Below, in pieces: positions 27,322 to 36,626 of a DNA stretch of 64,000 bases. The position numbers were made by a program, and so were the translations under genes. The notes beneath the pieces were generated by a model. The model did no database searches, was not told the DNA's origin, and saw nothing but the letters and a program-made list of their open reading frames with translations. Source of the DNA: Bacteroidota bacterium (lineage in GTDB: Bacteria; Bacteroidota; Bacteroidia; Chitinophagales; Chitinophagaceae); NCBI GenBank assembly GCA_016183765.1, contig JACPEA010000007.1:62001-126000 (forward strand). The letters run 5' to 3'. The first letter of the stretch is position 1. Every line of letters starts with the position of its first letter.

Positions 27322-28110
27322 TTATCCTCTTCCGCCACGACCGGTACTGGTGCTGCTGCCGGTGCTCTTGAATCCGCCGCTGTTACCACCCGCACTGCTG
27401 CTGGTAGCGGGTGGCGTATAGGTTGGATTATTGGAAGGCGTGTTGGAAAAAGTCCTTGCCGGTCTGTCGTAACTGTAGTTGCTGCTGCCCTCGGAGGAAC
27501 CGGAGAACACCCTTTTTAGCAGGCTGCCAAAATTACTGTTACTGCCACTGGGTACAAAAGCGCCTGTTTTGGAATCTTTGTAGCCGTAATTGCTGTTATC
27601 GTAAGTTTTGTTCCGGTAGGCGGTAATATTGCTGCCAAAAGTGTACCCACCCGGGCCCGGGTTACGGGGTGCCAGTGAGTAATAATGTACAACCGTGTAC
27701 ACGGGGCTGCTCCATCCCCAGCCATACCTGCCGGGATAGTAATTACCGTAGCCCATACCCAACCCAAAACCGGGACTCCAGTAAGCGTAAGGGTTCAGGC
27801 TGTTGTAATATTGGTAATTGTATGAGCCGAAATCATAGCGGCTATCGTACCAGTAATCAAAATTGTCGATCCCGCCCCAACGGTAGCGGTTGGCTACTTT
27901 CATGCGCAGGTACCTGTCGTCCATGCTGCTGATATACGCCTGGTAGGCTTCTTTCTGCCTTTGCTGATCTTTCTGGATCAGTACCTCATCTCCCAACTCA
28001 CGGCCGGGTGAATAATACACATCATCAGGTGTCTGCCCGTTTTTAAAGGCGGTAGAACAACCGGAGAGTAAGGTTACAGCGAGTACCGATAGTAGTAAAA
28101 CCTGTTTCAT
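27322..28110 (-). CDS. Low-complexity Tyr/Gly/Ser-rich lipoprotein
   Basis: 262 residues. SPII signal MKQVLLLSVLAVTLLSGCST with the lipidated Cys at 18. A charged helix (EVLIQKDQQRQKEAYQAYIS) precedes a Tyr/Trp/Gly-rich stretch (GLGMGYGNYYPGRYGWGW) and a Ser/Gly/Thr-rich tail ending TGRGGRG. No domain recognised. Such proteins often line the cell surface in this phylum. Probably cotranscribed with the FadL-like gene; its promoter shares the 139-bp space with proS. Confidence 0.72.
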   Translation of the reverse strand: MKQVLLLSVLAVTLLSGCSTAFKNGQTPDDVYYSPGRELGDEVLIQKDQQRQKEAYQAYISSMDDRYLRMKVANRYRWGGIDNFDYWYDSRYDFGSYNYQYYNSLNPYAYWSPGFGLGMGYGNYYPGRYGWGWSSPVYTVVHYYSLAPRNPGPGGYTFGSNITAYRNKTYDNSNYGYKDSKTGAFVPSGSNSNFGSLLKRVFSGSSEGSSNYSYDRPARTFSNTPSNNPTYTPPATSSSAGGNSGGFKSTGSSTSTGRGGRG

Positions 28111-28146
28111 ATAAGCAGGATTAGGGTTAGATAAAGCTAAGTTACC

Positions 28147-28215
28147 TACATTTGCGCAGCCGTTATGACTGCTTACAATTATTTGACAAATCCTTTGCCA
28201 ACTAACAATTGTAAG
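28147..28215 (+). promoter_or_regulatory. proS promoter element and leader hairpin
   Basis: TACATTTG at 28147-28154 is an exact TAnnTTTG element (the -33 element is not clear). Downstream, CTTACAATT (28172-28180) and AATTGTAAG (28207-28215) form a 9-bp stem with a 26-nt loop in the presumed leader, 34 bp before the ATG. Its role is unknown. Confidence 0.45.
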
Positions 28216-28249
28216 TATTTTAGTACGTTAAAAGAATGTTAAATAAAAT

Positions 28250-29728
28250 ATGGGTAAGGAAATTACATCAAGAGCGCAGGATTATTCACAATGGTATAAT
28301 GACCTGGTGATCAAGGGAAGTCTTGCAGATTATAGTGCTGTCAGGGGTTGTATGGTGATCAAACCCTATGGTTTTGCCTTGTGGGAGAATATGCGGGATG
28401 TGCTGGACAGGATGTTCAAGGAAACCGGTCACCAGAATGCGTATTTCCCGTTATTCGTTCCCAAGAGCCTGTTCGAGGCTGAGGAAAAGAATGCTGAGGG
28501 TTTTGCCAAGGAATGTGCCGTGGTAACCCATTACCGCCTTACATCAGACCCGAATAACAAAGGCAAACTGATCGTTGACCCCGAAGCCAGGCTGGAAGAA
28601 GAGCTGGTGGTTCGTCCTACCAGTGAAGCGATCATCTGGAATACGTATAAAGGATGGATACAATCGTACCGCGACCTGCCTATCCTGGTGAACCAGTGGG
28701 CTAATGTGGTTCGTTGGGAAATGCGTACCCGTTTGTTCCTCCGCACGGCGGAATTTCTCTGGCAGGAAGGGCATACGGCCCATGCCACAGCGCAAGAAGC
28801 CATAGTGGAGACAAAAAAAATGCTGGATGTATACGCCGATTTTGCTGAGAACTGGATGGCATTGCCCGTGATCAAAGGGGTGAAAAGTCCGAACGAACGT
28901 TTTGCCGGCGCAGAAGATACCTATTGTATTGAAGCGCTGATGCAGGATGGTAAAGCCTTACAGGCCGGGACTTCACATTTCCTGGGACAGAATTTTGCCA
29001 AAGCATTTGATGTGAAGTTCACCGACAGGGATAATAAACTGGATTATGTATGGGCCACCAGCTGGGGGGTAAGTACCCGGTTGATCGGCGCCCTGGTAAT
29101 GGCGCATAGTGATGATGACGGATTGATACTGCCTCCGAAGATCGCACCGGTGCAGGTGGTGATCGTACCCATTTACAAAGGGGAGGAGCAGAAAGCGATG
29201 ATCGACGAAAAAGTACATGCGGTGGTGAAGAACCTGAAAGCAATGGGCATTTCGGTGAAATACGACGATAGCGACAATGCAAGACCCGGATGGAAATTTG
29301 CCGAATACGAGATGAAAGGGGTTCCGGTACGCATTGCCATTGGCGCCCGTGATCTTGAGAACAATGTGGTGGAAGTAGCCAGGAGAGACACCAAAGAAAA
29401 AAACACCGTAAACATGGATGGTATTGAGAACCATATCAGCCAGTTGCTGGAAGAAATACAGGTCAACCTGTTCAACAGGGCCAAACAGTTCCGTGATGAA
29501 CGTATCACCCGTACAGATAACTGGGACGAGTTTGTGCAGTTACTGGATAACAAAGGCGGGTTCATATCGGCTCACTGGGACGGTACGGCTGAAACAGAAG
29601 ACAAGATCAAGGACCTCTGTAAAGCCACGATACGTTGTATCCCATTAGATAACCCGCAGGAAGAAGGAAAATGTATTTTAACAGGCAACCCTTCTGCACA
29701 AAGGGTTTTATTTGCCAGAGCGTATTAG
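28250..29728 (+). CDS. proS: Prolyl-tRNA synthetase, archaeal/eukaryotic-like type
   Basis: A 492-residue class II synthetase lacking the bacterial editing insertion. Motif 1: [20 protein letters not shown]. Motif 2: [20 protein letters not shown]. Motif 3 region: [25 protein letters not shown]. The anticodon domain begins [14 protein letters not shown], and the C-terminal zinc-type domain lacks clear Cys clusters ([21 protein letters not shown] remain). It charges tRNA-Pro in the cytosol. ATG at 28250 ([20 protein letters not shown]) is the family start. Confidence 0.97.
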   Translation: MGKEITSRAQDYSQWYNDLVIKGSLADYSAVRGCMVIKPYGFALWENMRDVLDRMFKETGHQNAYFPLFVPKSLFEAEEKNAEGFAKECAVVTHYRLTSDPNNKGKLIVDPEARLEEELVVRPTSEAIIWNTYKGWIQSYRDLPILVNQWANVVRWEMRTRLFLRTAEFLWQEGHTAHATAQEAIVETKKMLDVYADFAENWMALPVIKGVKSPNERFAGAEDTYCIEALMQDGKALQAGTSHFLGQNFAKAFDVKFTDRDNKLDYVWATSWGVSTRLIGALVMAHSDDDGLILPPKIAPVQVVIVPIYKGEEQKAMIDEKVHAVVKNLKAMGISVKYDDSDNARPGWKFAEYEMKGVPVRIAIGARDLENNVVEVARRDTKEKNTVNMDGIENHISQLLEEIQVNLFNRAKQFRDERITRTDNWDEFVQLLDNKGGFISAHWDGTAETEDKIKDLCKATIRCIPLDNPQEEGKCILTGNPSAQRVLFARAY

Positions 29729-29887
29729 AATATTGAACAGAGGAACAAGGAACAGATGAATATTGAACAGAGGAACAAGGAACAGATGAATATTGAACAG
29801 ATGAACAAGGAACAGATGAATGTTGAATGAAAATAGCTGATGATCTTCGGTTCCCTGCTCATCTGTTCGTCTGTTCATTTGTTTTCT
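29729..29887. repeat. Three 30-bp tandem repeats with an inverted counterpart
   Basis: Three copies of a 30-bp unit starting AATATTGAACAGAGGAACAA occupy 29729-29758, 29759-29788 and 29789-29818 (the third has one change), and then a degenerate part-copy. At 29848-29887 the words reappear in reverse complement (TCATCTGTTC against GAACAGATGA). It fills the space between proS and truB and leaves no room for a gene. Confidence 0.85.
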
Positions 29888-29904
29888 AATTGTGTGTTAT
29901 TTTC

Positions 29905-30630
29905 ATGAAACAGAAACCGCTTCCGGAGTATATGCAACCTTATCTTGAGGGTAAGGTGTTGCTGTTTGATAAGCCACTTCGCTGGACTTCTTTTGATATG
30001 GTTCGTAAGATACGGAACCTGACAAGGGTGATGAAAGTAGGGCATGCGGGCACCCTGGATCCGCTGGCCACCGGTTTACTGATCGTGTGTACCGGGAAGT
30101 TTACCAAGAAGATCAATGAATACATGGGGATGGAGAAAGAGTATACAGGAACTTTTACTCTTGGCGCCGTTACGCCTACGTTCGACCTGGAAAGTGAGCC
30201 CCGCGACCACAAAGAGTATAACCATCTTACTGAGCAAGCCATTCACCAGGCTACTCAAATCTTTACCGGAGAGATCATGCAGGTGCCACCCATTCATTCT
30301 GCCATCAAACAGGAAGGCAAACCTGTGTACCTGGCCGCCAGGAAAGGAGTGGATGTTAAACTGGAACCCCGGCCGGTTACGATCTATTCTTTCACGATCG
30401 AAAAAATAGAACTGCCTGTTGTGCATTTCCGGGTGGTATGTTCTACGGGTACTTATATCAGGAGCCTGGCCCATGATTTTGGTGCGGCCCTGGGTGTGGG
30501 CGGTTATATGAGCAGTTTGCGCAGGACCCGTATCGGCATATTCAAAGTGCAAGATGCACAGCGCATCGAAAGTTTTGAAGAGGAGCAGAAGCAACTGGCT
30601 GTTGCATCAGAAGGGCAGGCCGATGCCTAA
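29905..30630 (+). CDS. truB: tRNA pseudouridine(55) synthase
   Basis: A 241-residue enzyme that converts U55 of tRNAs to pseudouridine. The catalytic Asp lies in VGHAGTLDPLATGLL. Supporting motifs are LLFDKPLRWTSFDMVRKIR, YTGTFTLGAVTPTFDLES, PPIHSAIKQEGKPVYLAARKG and VVCSTGTYIRSLAHDFG. ATG at 29905 is preferred over TTG at 29890, which would add five residues. The 3' end overlaps the tamL 3' end by 24 bp on the opposite strand. Confidence 0.96.
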   Translation: MKQKPLPEYMQPYLEGKVLLFDKPLRWTSFDMVRKIRNLTRVMKVGHAGTLDPLATGLLIVCTGKFTKKINEYMGMEKEYTGTFTLGAVTPTFDLESEPRDHKEYNHLTEQAIHQATQIFTGEIMQVPPIHSAIKQEGKPVYLAARKGVDVKLEPRPVTIYSFTIEKIELPVVHFRVVCSTGTYIRSLAHDFGAALGVGGYMSSLRRTRIGIFKVQDAQRIESFEEEQKQLAVASEGQADA

Positions 30631-32982
30631 CTGTAAAGCGTAGTTGGGAATCTTTAATCCATTGGCCCTGTTCTCGGTCCACTGAAATTTGTCCATCCAG
30701 CCATTGTTGTATTGTCTGGCAGGGTCCTTCACTTTATAAGCCAGGTCGAGCCTGATCAGGAAGTAGGAAAAATCTACCCGCACGCCGGTACCCACGCCGA
30801 TCGCCAGATCACGCCCCAGGTTTTTAAAAGAGAATTTTGCTTCGGGGTCAATGGTATTGGTCTTCAGGTTCCAGATATTACCGATATCTGCAAACAAAGC
30901 ACTACCGATCTTAACGCCTGCAATGGTTGCCAGTGGGTAACGATATTCAATATTGGCTTCCAGCTGGAAGTCCCCAAAACGGTCGCGGTAACTGTTGGCG
31001 CTGGCACTGGCCTCGCTTTGCTTCGAACTGCCCAGTCCCAGCTGCCGCAATCCCCAGGCCCGCATACTGTATGGTCCGCCGGCAGAGAATTGTTTAAAGA
31101 AGGGCAGGGTCCTGTCGCGAAGCGTATCGTTTCCGTAATTATATCCTACTCCCGCAAAAGCCCGGAAAGCCAGTTCTGTCTTACGCATTTTGATCGACTC
31201 CCGGTATTCGGCTTCCAGTTTCACATAACGGTAGATCTGGTTGCGGATGCCGCCGAATAGACCGAACAAGCCACCTGCTTCTTCCAACCCAATACGCATA
31301 TAATGGCTCCGGTTCGGATTGTTGCTATTGATGAAATTCCTTACCAGTGAAAGGCTCTGGCTGACTACCCTGCCTGAATTGAAAGAGGATCGTAAGAATG
31401 GGATGCTGTCGAACAAACGCCGTAATCCATCCAGCGTATCTATCGAGTATAGCTCAACATTCAGTGGTTTGTACAGCCAGGTATTGTTGCCTTTTTTCCA
31501 TTCATATCCCCAACTGGTCACCAGTGAACGCAGTTTGTAAAAATCCCTTCTGTCCACATAAGAGCCGTTGACAGAGAACAGTGTTTTTTTATTGTCGAGC
31601 CTGCTCAACGCACGCCAGTTCTTGAAAGGAACGATGAGTTTGGGGAATGCATATGTGTGTCCTACATTCACCAGGAAGGTCTGCAGCAAACGGCTTTTGT
31701 CGCTGGTAAGCAGGTTTAGCTCCACGCCCGTACGCAAAGTGGTGAGCGACTGCACCGCGCTTTTCCATACGTTTTTGTTGTTGTAGGCAAAGTTGGTGGA
31801 GATGCCCCAGAGATTACCCAGGCCGAAATCGGCTGTGTTGCGGCTGCCTTCGAGGTCTATGGTGAAATTCTGCCTGATGGCGGGTGCCAGGAAAAAATAT
31901 ACGTCCAGGCTGTCTTTGCCCCGGATCACCGGCCTGGCATCCACCTGTTGCCAGGCACCGATCCGTCCAAGCGTATTGATGGATTTGAAATAATCATTCT
32001 CATTGTACAGGGAACCGTTGCGTAAAAAAGTATGTTCGCGTAACGGGCGGTAATTGAAAAGTCCTTTTTTGTAACGCATGGTCATATTCCTGCGATGGGT
32101 TTCCAGGAAATCGGTCCGTTTCAGCAGGCTGTCCGGGATATCGGACATTTGGGTCTCCGGATAGTAATACAGCTGACCAATATAATATTGTTTAAGCCGG
32201 TTCGAATCGGTGATGGGCCTGTTGAAGATGGTAATGTCCCAGGTAGGATTCTCCCTTCTTGCTTTGGCCGCTTCTGCAATCAGCTGTGCCTGTTTAAAAG
32301 GGTCCAGTGTTAATTCAAGCAGGCGTGGATCGGTGGTATCGGCTTCTGCAAAAATGTCATCACGGGTAAACAGGAAATACCCGTTTTGCCGGTACAGGCT
32401 CACCAGCCTGTCCAGTTCAGCACTGATCAAACCCTTGGTATAGGGCACTCCTTTTTTCAGTAGGGTGCTGTTCTCTTTTTCTTTGGTAAGCTGCTGCAGG
32501 GTGCTATCGCCCAGGGCAAAGGAAACAGAATCAATGGTGATATTCTTACCCACCTGGATACGCATATGGATCTTTGCACGGATCTGTTCTTTTACGGTAT
32601 CGATCTTCACGGAATCCGCATAAGTGGCGTAATAATATCCCTGTGAATTCAGGTAAGCATTCATCATCGCTTCGGTACGGGTGATATTGGCCGAATCGAA
32701 CACCGGTGGGTTCTTGATCTTATAAAACACCCCGAACTGCTGGATCTTTGGTACTTTCAGGCTGTCATCCCAGTAGTTGACCAGTTCTTCGGACAAACGT
32801 TTTTTCTCATCTTTGGATATATTTCCTTTGAGTTCGATCTTGTTATCGAATACAAAAGCTTTGTTGGCGGGCGGATTTTTGACGGTAGTGAAATTCACTA
32901 TCGAACAGGAACTGAAGAGCACCAGCAGTAAGGAGAAACAGAGAAAAGAACGAATAGGTATATTATGAAAGGTCAAACCCAT
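30607..32982 (-). CDS. tamL: TamL-type Omp85 outer-membrane lipoprotein
   Basis: A 791-residue BamA/TamA-family protein with an SPII signal (FLCFSLLLVLFSSCS, lipidated Cys at 26), which marks the Bacteroidota TamL branch. POTRA-like repeats fill about residues 35-330 (IELKGNISKDEKKRLSEEL, ITIDSVSFALGD, SELDRLVSLYRQNGYF-like). The C-terminal 16-strand barrel includes the Omp85 lid motif region (FSAGGPYSMRAWGLRQLG, VRF-equivalent VGTGVRVDFSY) and ends LQLGIGLPF. It probably helps insert outer-membrane proteins with TamB, which is not in the window. It starts 5 bp from the divergent methyltransferase. Confidence 0.88.
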   Translation of the reverse strand: MGLTFHNIPIRSFLCFSLLLVLFSSCSIVNFTTVKNPPANKAFVFDNKIELKGNISKDEKKRLSEELVNYWDDSLKVPKIQQFGVFYKIKNPPVFDSANITRTEAMMNAYLNSQGYYYATYADSVKIDTVKEQIRAKIHMRIQVGKNITIDSVSFALGDSTLQQLTKEKENSTLLKKGVPYTKGLISAELDRLVSLYRQNGYFLFTRDDIFAEADTTDPRLLELTLDPFKQAQLIAEAAKARRENPTWDITIFNRPITDSNRLKQYYIGQLYYYPETQMSDIPDSLLKRTDFLETHRRNMTMRYKKGLFNYRPLREHTFLRNGSLYNENDYFKSINTLGRIGAWQQVDARPVIRGKDSLDVYFFLAPAIRQNFTIDLEGSRNTADFGLGNLWGISTNFAYNNKNVWKSAVQSLTTLRTGVELNLLTSDKSRLLQTFLVNVGHTYAFPKLIVPFKNWRALSRLDNKKTLFSVNGSYVDRRDFYKLRSLVTSWGYEWKKGNNTWLYKPLNVELYSIDTLDGLRRLFDSIPFLRSSFNSGRVVSQSLSLVRNFINSNNPNRSHYMRIGLEEAGGLFGLFGGIRNQIYRYVKLEAEYRESIKMRKTELAFRAFAGVGYNYGNDTLRDRTLPFFKQFSAGGPYSMRAWGLRQLGLGSSKQSEASASANSYRDRFGDFQLEANIEYRYPLATIAGVKIGSALFADIGNIWNLKTNTIDPEAKFSFKNLGRDLAIGVGTGVRVDFSYFLIRLDLAYKVKDPARQYNNGWMDKFQWTENRANGLKIPNYALQLGIGLPF

Positions 32983-32987
32983 ACAGA

Positions 32988-33716
32988 ATGTTAAGCAAGA
33001 ATGAGCTCAAATATATTCAATCTTTGTGCCAGAAAAAACAAAGGCAGGAAGAACGGCTGTTTATTGTAGAAGGCGCCAAGCCGGTAGAAGAACTGTTACT
33101 TACCCAATATGAGGTGAAAGGCATTTATGCCCTGCCTGCCTGGGCAGAGAAACACCGCAGTTTACCGAATCTGACGGTGATCACCGAACAGGAACTGGAC
33201 AGGATCAGCAACCTGCAAAGTCCTAACCAGGTACTGGCCGTAGTGGTGCAGCCGGAGCAGTCTGCCGGTCCTGTACTGGAGAACCAGCTCACCCTGGTAC
33301 TGGATAATATACAGGATCCCGGTAACCTGGGAACCATCATCCGCATTGCCGACTGGTTTGGGATCCGGCAGATTGTTGCCAGTCCGGACACCGTTGAACT
33401 CTATAATCCCAAAGTGATCCAGAGCACCATGGGTAGTTTTGCCAGGGTAGAGCTATGGTATATGCCCTTGCTACCCTTTCTGCAGGCGGTGAAACTGCCG
33501 GTGTACGGCGCTTTGCTGACGGGTAAGAACCTGTACGAGGAAACATCCCTGAAAGAGGGTCTGTTATTGATCGGAAATGAATCCAAAGGTATAACGCCGG
33601 AGTTGTTACAGTTTATTTCGCACCCCATTACCATTCCCAGGATCGGTGGAGCCGAATCGCTGAATGCTGCGGTGGCTGCTGGTATCATCGTATCGCATCT
33701 TACCCGGGTACAATAG
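32988..33716 (+). CDS. TrmH/SpoU-family RNA 2'-O-methyltransferase
   Basis: A 242-residue enzyme. The N-terminal substrate-binding region (MLSKNELKYIQSLCQKKQRQ, LFIVEGAKPVEELL) precedes the SPOUT knot: LVLDNIQDPGNLGTIIRIAD (motif 1), LLIGNESKGI (motif 2) and ITIPRIGGAESLNAAVAAGI (motif 3). It uses S-adenosylmethionine to methylate a ribose in rRNA or tRNA; the target position is unknown. It is divergent from tamL with only 5 bp between the two ATGs, so each promoter must lie within the other gene. Confidence 0.93.
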   Translation: MLSKNELKYIQSLCQKKQRQEERLFIVEGAKPVEELLLTQYEVKGIYALPAWAEKHRSLPNLTVITEQELDRISNLQSPNQVLAVVVQPEQSAGPVLENQLTLVLDNIQDPGNLGTIIRIADWFGIRQIVASPDTVELYNPKVIQSTMGSFARVELWYMPLLPFLQAVKLPVYGALLTGKNLYEETSLKEGLLLIGNESKGITPELLQFISHPITIPRIGGAESLNAAVAAGIIVSHLTRVQ

Positions 33717-33729
33717 TTGGATGCCGGTA

Positions 33730-34968
33730 TTACCGGAACTGGATCGCTTTTACCGGCTCTATCTTTTTGATGAGCCAGGTAGGAATGATCAGGGCCAGGT
33801 AACAGACCACGGCCGTAGCAGCGCATACCAGTGCGATCTGCCACCAGATAATATGTACGGGAGCGGTGGATACATAATAGGAGGTTTCATCCAGCGTAAT
33901 AAAACCGGTGGACTGTTGCAGTAAACAGAGCCCTGTACCCAGTATAAAACCTGCACCAATACCCGTGAACGTGATCACGGTGGCATGGTAGAGAAACAAT
34001 TGCCGGATCAGCCCGTCTTCGGCTCCCAGTGCCTTCAGGATGCCTACCATGCGGGTACGTTCCAGTATCAGTATCAGCAAACAGGTGATGAGGTTGATGA
34101 TGGCCACCACCGACATCACGATGAAGATCACATCGCGGTTCATATCCTGTATGCTCAGCCAGTCGAAGATATTGGGATACACTTCGCGGATACTGCGGCT
34201 CATCCAGGCGGCGGGTAAGGCATCGGATAAACGGTTGCTTACGCTGTCGATGTTGCTGTGTTCTTTCAGGAAGATCTCGTAGCCGCCTGTCTGGTCGGGC
34301 GCCCAGTCGTTCACCCGGCGTATCAGGTCCAGGTCGCCCAGCACAAATAGTTTGTCGTATTCTTCGATGCCCGTTTTGTAAATACCTACCACTGTCAGTT
34401 TCCGGTAGGTCCTGGCACCATCGGTCCCCGAAATAAAATAAACGGTAATGGTATCCGACAGGTTGATCTTGAGCTGGGCCGCCAGTTGCTGCGATAACAG
34501 GATCTCTTTGCTGTAACCGGCCGTATCAAAACGGATCCATCTGCCTTCGGAGAGATAAGGATATAAACGGCTGCTGTCATAATCCCGTTCAATACCTTTG
34601 AGCAATACCCCTTCAATCTCCTTGTTCTTTTCCAGTACGGCCGATTTGGTGGCAAAACCCTGCAGTTGCAGCACATCCGGGTCCTGTTTGATCAATGCTT
34701 CAATGGCAGCATCTTTATTGATGGCCGTTTCTTCGGCCACCAGTGATTTGTTGGGCTCGTATTTTTGTACGCGTACATGTCCCCAGAAGCTGAACACTTT
34801 CTCCGATACCGTTCGCTGGAAACCGTTCACAAAGGAGAGTGTGATGATCATGGCCATTACGCTGAGTGCTGTTGCGGTAATGGATAGGCGGATGATGAAC
34901 CGAGAGAAGGTTTTCTGTCGGTTAAACGCGATCCTTTTGGCAATATGAAAAGCCAGGTTCAACGGCAC
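33730..34968 (-). CDS. LolE-like ABC transporter permease (FtsX domain)
   Basis: A 412-residue permease: one N-terminal helix (LSITATALSVMAMIITLSFV), a large MacB-like periplasmic domain, then three helices near the C-terminus (VVAIINLITCLLILILERT, GILKALGAEDG, AALVCAATAVVCYLALIIP). The order fits LolC/E proteins that release lipoproteins from the inner membrane; an ABC ATPase is not adjacent. I choose GTG at 34968 (PLNLAFHIAKRIAFNRQKTF follows), because the upstream part of the frame is Cys/His-rich and unlike the family. Confidence 0.84.
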   Translation of the reverse strand: MPLNLAFHIAKRIAFNRQKTFSRFIIRLSITATALSVMAMIITLSFVNGFQRTVSEKVFSFWGHVRVQKYEPNKSLVAEETAINKDAAIEALIKQDPDVLQLQGFATKSAVLEKNKEIEGVLLKGIERDYDSSRLYPYLSEGRWIRFDTAGYSKEILLSQQLAAQLKINLSDTITVYFISGTDGARTYRKLTVVGIYKTGIEEYDKLFVLGDLDLIRRVNDWAPDQTGGYEIFLKEHSNIDSVSNRLSDALPAAWMSRSIREVYPNIFDWLSIQDMNRDVIFIVMSVVAIINLITCLLILILERTRMVGILKALGAEDGLIRQLFLYHATVITFTGIGAGFILGTGLCLLQQSTGFITLDETSYYVSTAPVHIIWWQIALVCAATAVVCYLALIIPTWLIKKIEPVKAIQFR

Positions 34969-35052
34969 GATTTTGGTTGCACCAAAACTACACTGCTGCA
35001 GGCAATGCCCCAAAAGCAATTGGTTACAGAAATGTTGTATGTTTAAACCTGA

Positions 35053-36342
35053 ATGGCATATATGCGAAACTTTTTGTTTTGGGTACTGATGATAACAGGC
35101 ATGGGTACGGTAACGGCACAAAGATTACCCGACCATGTGTATCGGCCGGATATACGCACTCCCAGGCTGTTTCAGCAGAATAACCAGCAAAGCCTGGCCC
35201 TGATCAGCCTGAATTCTTCAGACCTGCTGGAACTGCATTTCGATGATATGAGCGGGGTTCCTAAAAATTATTATTACACTTATGTGCTGTGCAATGCCGA
35301 CTGGACGCCGGCTGATGTGAGCCCGTTCGATTATATCAAAGGTTTTCCGCAGAACCGCCTCAGCCAGTACCGGGTTTCTACGGTTACTGCCAGCCGTTAT
35401 GTACATTACCAGGCATTGTTGCCGGACCGGAACTGTATGCCTTCGAAAAGCGGTAACTACCTGTTGAAAGTTTACCTGGATGCGGATACGTCCAAACTGG
35501 CTTTTACCAAACGGATGCTGGTAGTGGATAACTGGGCCAGCGTGGGTGTGCAGGTGCAGCAACCTTTTGATAATGAGATCTTGCGCACCCATCAGAAGAT
35601 ACAGTTGGCGGTGAATACGCAGCAACTGAATATACTGAGTCCGCAGCAGACCAAACTTGTGATCCTGCAGAACAACCGCTGGGATGATGCGATCAGGGAT
35701 ATACAACCCACTTTCATTCGCGGGAAAATGATGGAATATAATGCAGAGCAGGACTGCATCTTCCCCGCAGGGAAAGAATACCGCTGGGCCGATCTGCAGA
35801 GTTTCCGGTTTTTGAGCGACAGGATGGACCGGGTAGACAAGGGCAGGGACCCCGTTGATGTGTACCTGAAACCCGACCTGGAAAGGAACAACCTCCGTTA
35901 CCTGTTTTTCCGCGACCGCAATGGCTGGGATGAGATCAACACAACAGAATCGCTGAATCCCTGGTGGCAAACGGATTATGCGTATGTGCATTTTACTTTT
36001 GCGCCCGCCAGCAGGCAACCATTTGCCGGAAGATCGGTGTATTTGCTGGGATCACTTACCGGTAACCAGATAGGAGATACTTCGAGGATGGACTATGACG
36101 CGACCCGGGGGCTGTACACCAAGACCATTTTGCTGAAACAGGGTTATTACAGTTATGCTTATGTGACCAAAAGCGATCGGCATCCGGAAGAAAAAGCAGA
36201 CCCTTCGTTAACGGAAGGGAATTACTGGGAAACGGAGAATGAATATACTGTCCTGTTCTATTACCGTTCTTTCAGCAGCCGTCATGATGAACTGGTGGGC
36301 ATCCGTTCAGTGAATTCACGTAATGAGCGGCAGGTCTATTGA
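35053..36342 (+). CDS. Type IX secretion system plug-domain protein (DUF5103)
   Basis: A 429-residue exported protein (signal MAYMRNFLFWVLMITGMGTV, cleaved near TAQ). Residues 25-150 form the first plug domain (QSLALISLNSSDLLELHFDD, YYYTYVLCNADWTPADVSPF, FDYIKGFPQNRLSQY), followed by beta-rich modules and a C-terminal starch-binding-like domain (YVHFTFAPASRQPFAGRSVY, LLGSLTGNQIGDTS). In T9SS this protein closes the SprA translocon. It is evidence that the organism has type IX secretion. Confidence 0.88.
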   Translation: MAYMRNFLFWVLMITGMGTVTAQRLPDHVYRPDIRTPRLFQQNNQQSLALISLNSSDLLELHFDDMSGVPKNYYYTYVLCNADWTPADVSPFDYIKGFPQNRLSQYRVSTVTASRYVHYQALLPDRNCMPSKSGNYLLKVYLDADTSKLAFTKRMLVVDNWASVGVQVQQPFDNEILRTHQKIQLAVNTQQLNILSPQQTKLVILQNNRWDDAIRDIQPTFIRGKMMEYNAEQDCIFPAGKEYRWADLQSFRFLSDRMDRVDKGRDPVDVYLKPDLERNNLRYLFFRDRNGWDEINTTESLNPWWQTDYAYVHFTFAPASRQPFAGRSVYLLGSLTGNQIGDTSRMDYDATRGLYTKTILLKQGYYSYAYVTKSDRHPEEKADPSLTEGNYWETENEYTVLFYYRSFSSRHDELVGIRSVNSRNERQVY

Positions 36343-36394
36343 AAACATATGTACCCTGGATATTTATTTCAGTCAGAATCCTTCAAAAAAATAG

Positions 36395-36423
36395 TTGAAT
36401 TAGCCTGTCAACCCTTATTTTTG
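36395..36423 (+). promoter_or_regulatory. Promoter of the SRP RNA gene
   Basis: TTG at 36395-36397, then 18 nt, then TATTTTTG at 36416-36423: an exact match to the Bacteroidota TTG/TAnnTTTG promoter. The start is predicted at about 36428, the first base of the RNA stem. Confidence 0.85.
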
Positions 36424-36427
36424 CGGC

Positions 36428-36521
36428 GGCAGGTCTCGCACGACCAGCTCCTGCTGAACCTCCCCAGGGCAGGAATGCAGCAAGGATAAGCGGTTGAGCG
36501 GTGCGATGCGAGTAGCCTGCC
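36428..36521 (+). ncRNA. ffs: Bacterial small signal recognition particle RNA (4.5S)
   Basis: About 94 nt. The ends GGCAGG (36428-36433) and CCTGCC (36516-36521) pair to close one long hairpin. The conserved apical region is present: CTCCTGCTGAACC, CCCCAGGGCAGGAATGCAGC, AAGGATAAG, matching the Ffh-binding asymmetric loop and GGAA-like tetraloop region. It binds Ffh to target ribosomes to the membrane. A run of T residues follows at 36523-36530, acting as the terminator. Confidence 0.93.
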
Positions 36522-36626
36522 ATTTTTTTTCTTCTATTCGCGAATTGGCTGATGGCGAATGAACGGAAGCCAATCCGCCAAATCCATCATCCGCCAATCC
36601 ATTAATTCATAACCTGCAATACCATT
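36522..36626. other. Spacer between SRP RNA and the aldolase gene, with CCAAT-like word repeats
   Basis: A T-run (36523-36530) ends the SRP RNA. Then CGCCAATCC-like words occur three times in 36575-36600, including a reverse copy at 36545-36555. No gene seen. Low-complexity words of this kind recur elsewhere in the window. Confidence 0.45.

Noticed and set aside
28155..28249. T-box leader upstream of proS
   Set aside because: The leader is too short and lacks a T-box antiterminator sequence.
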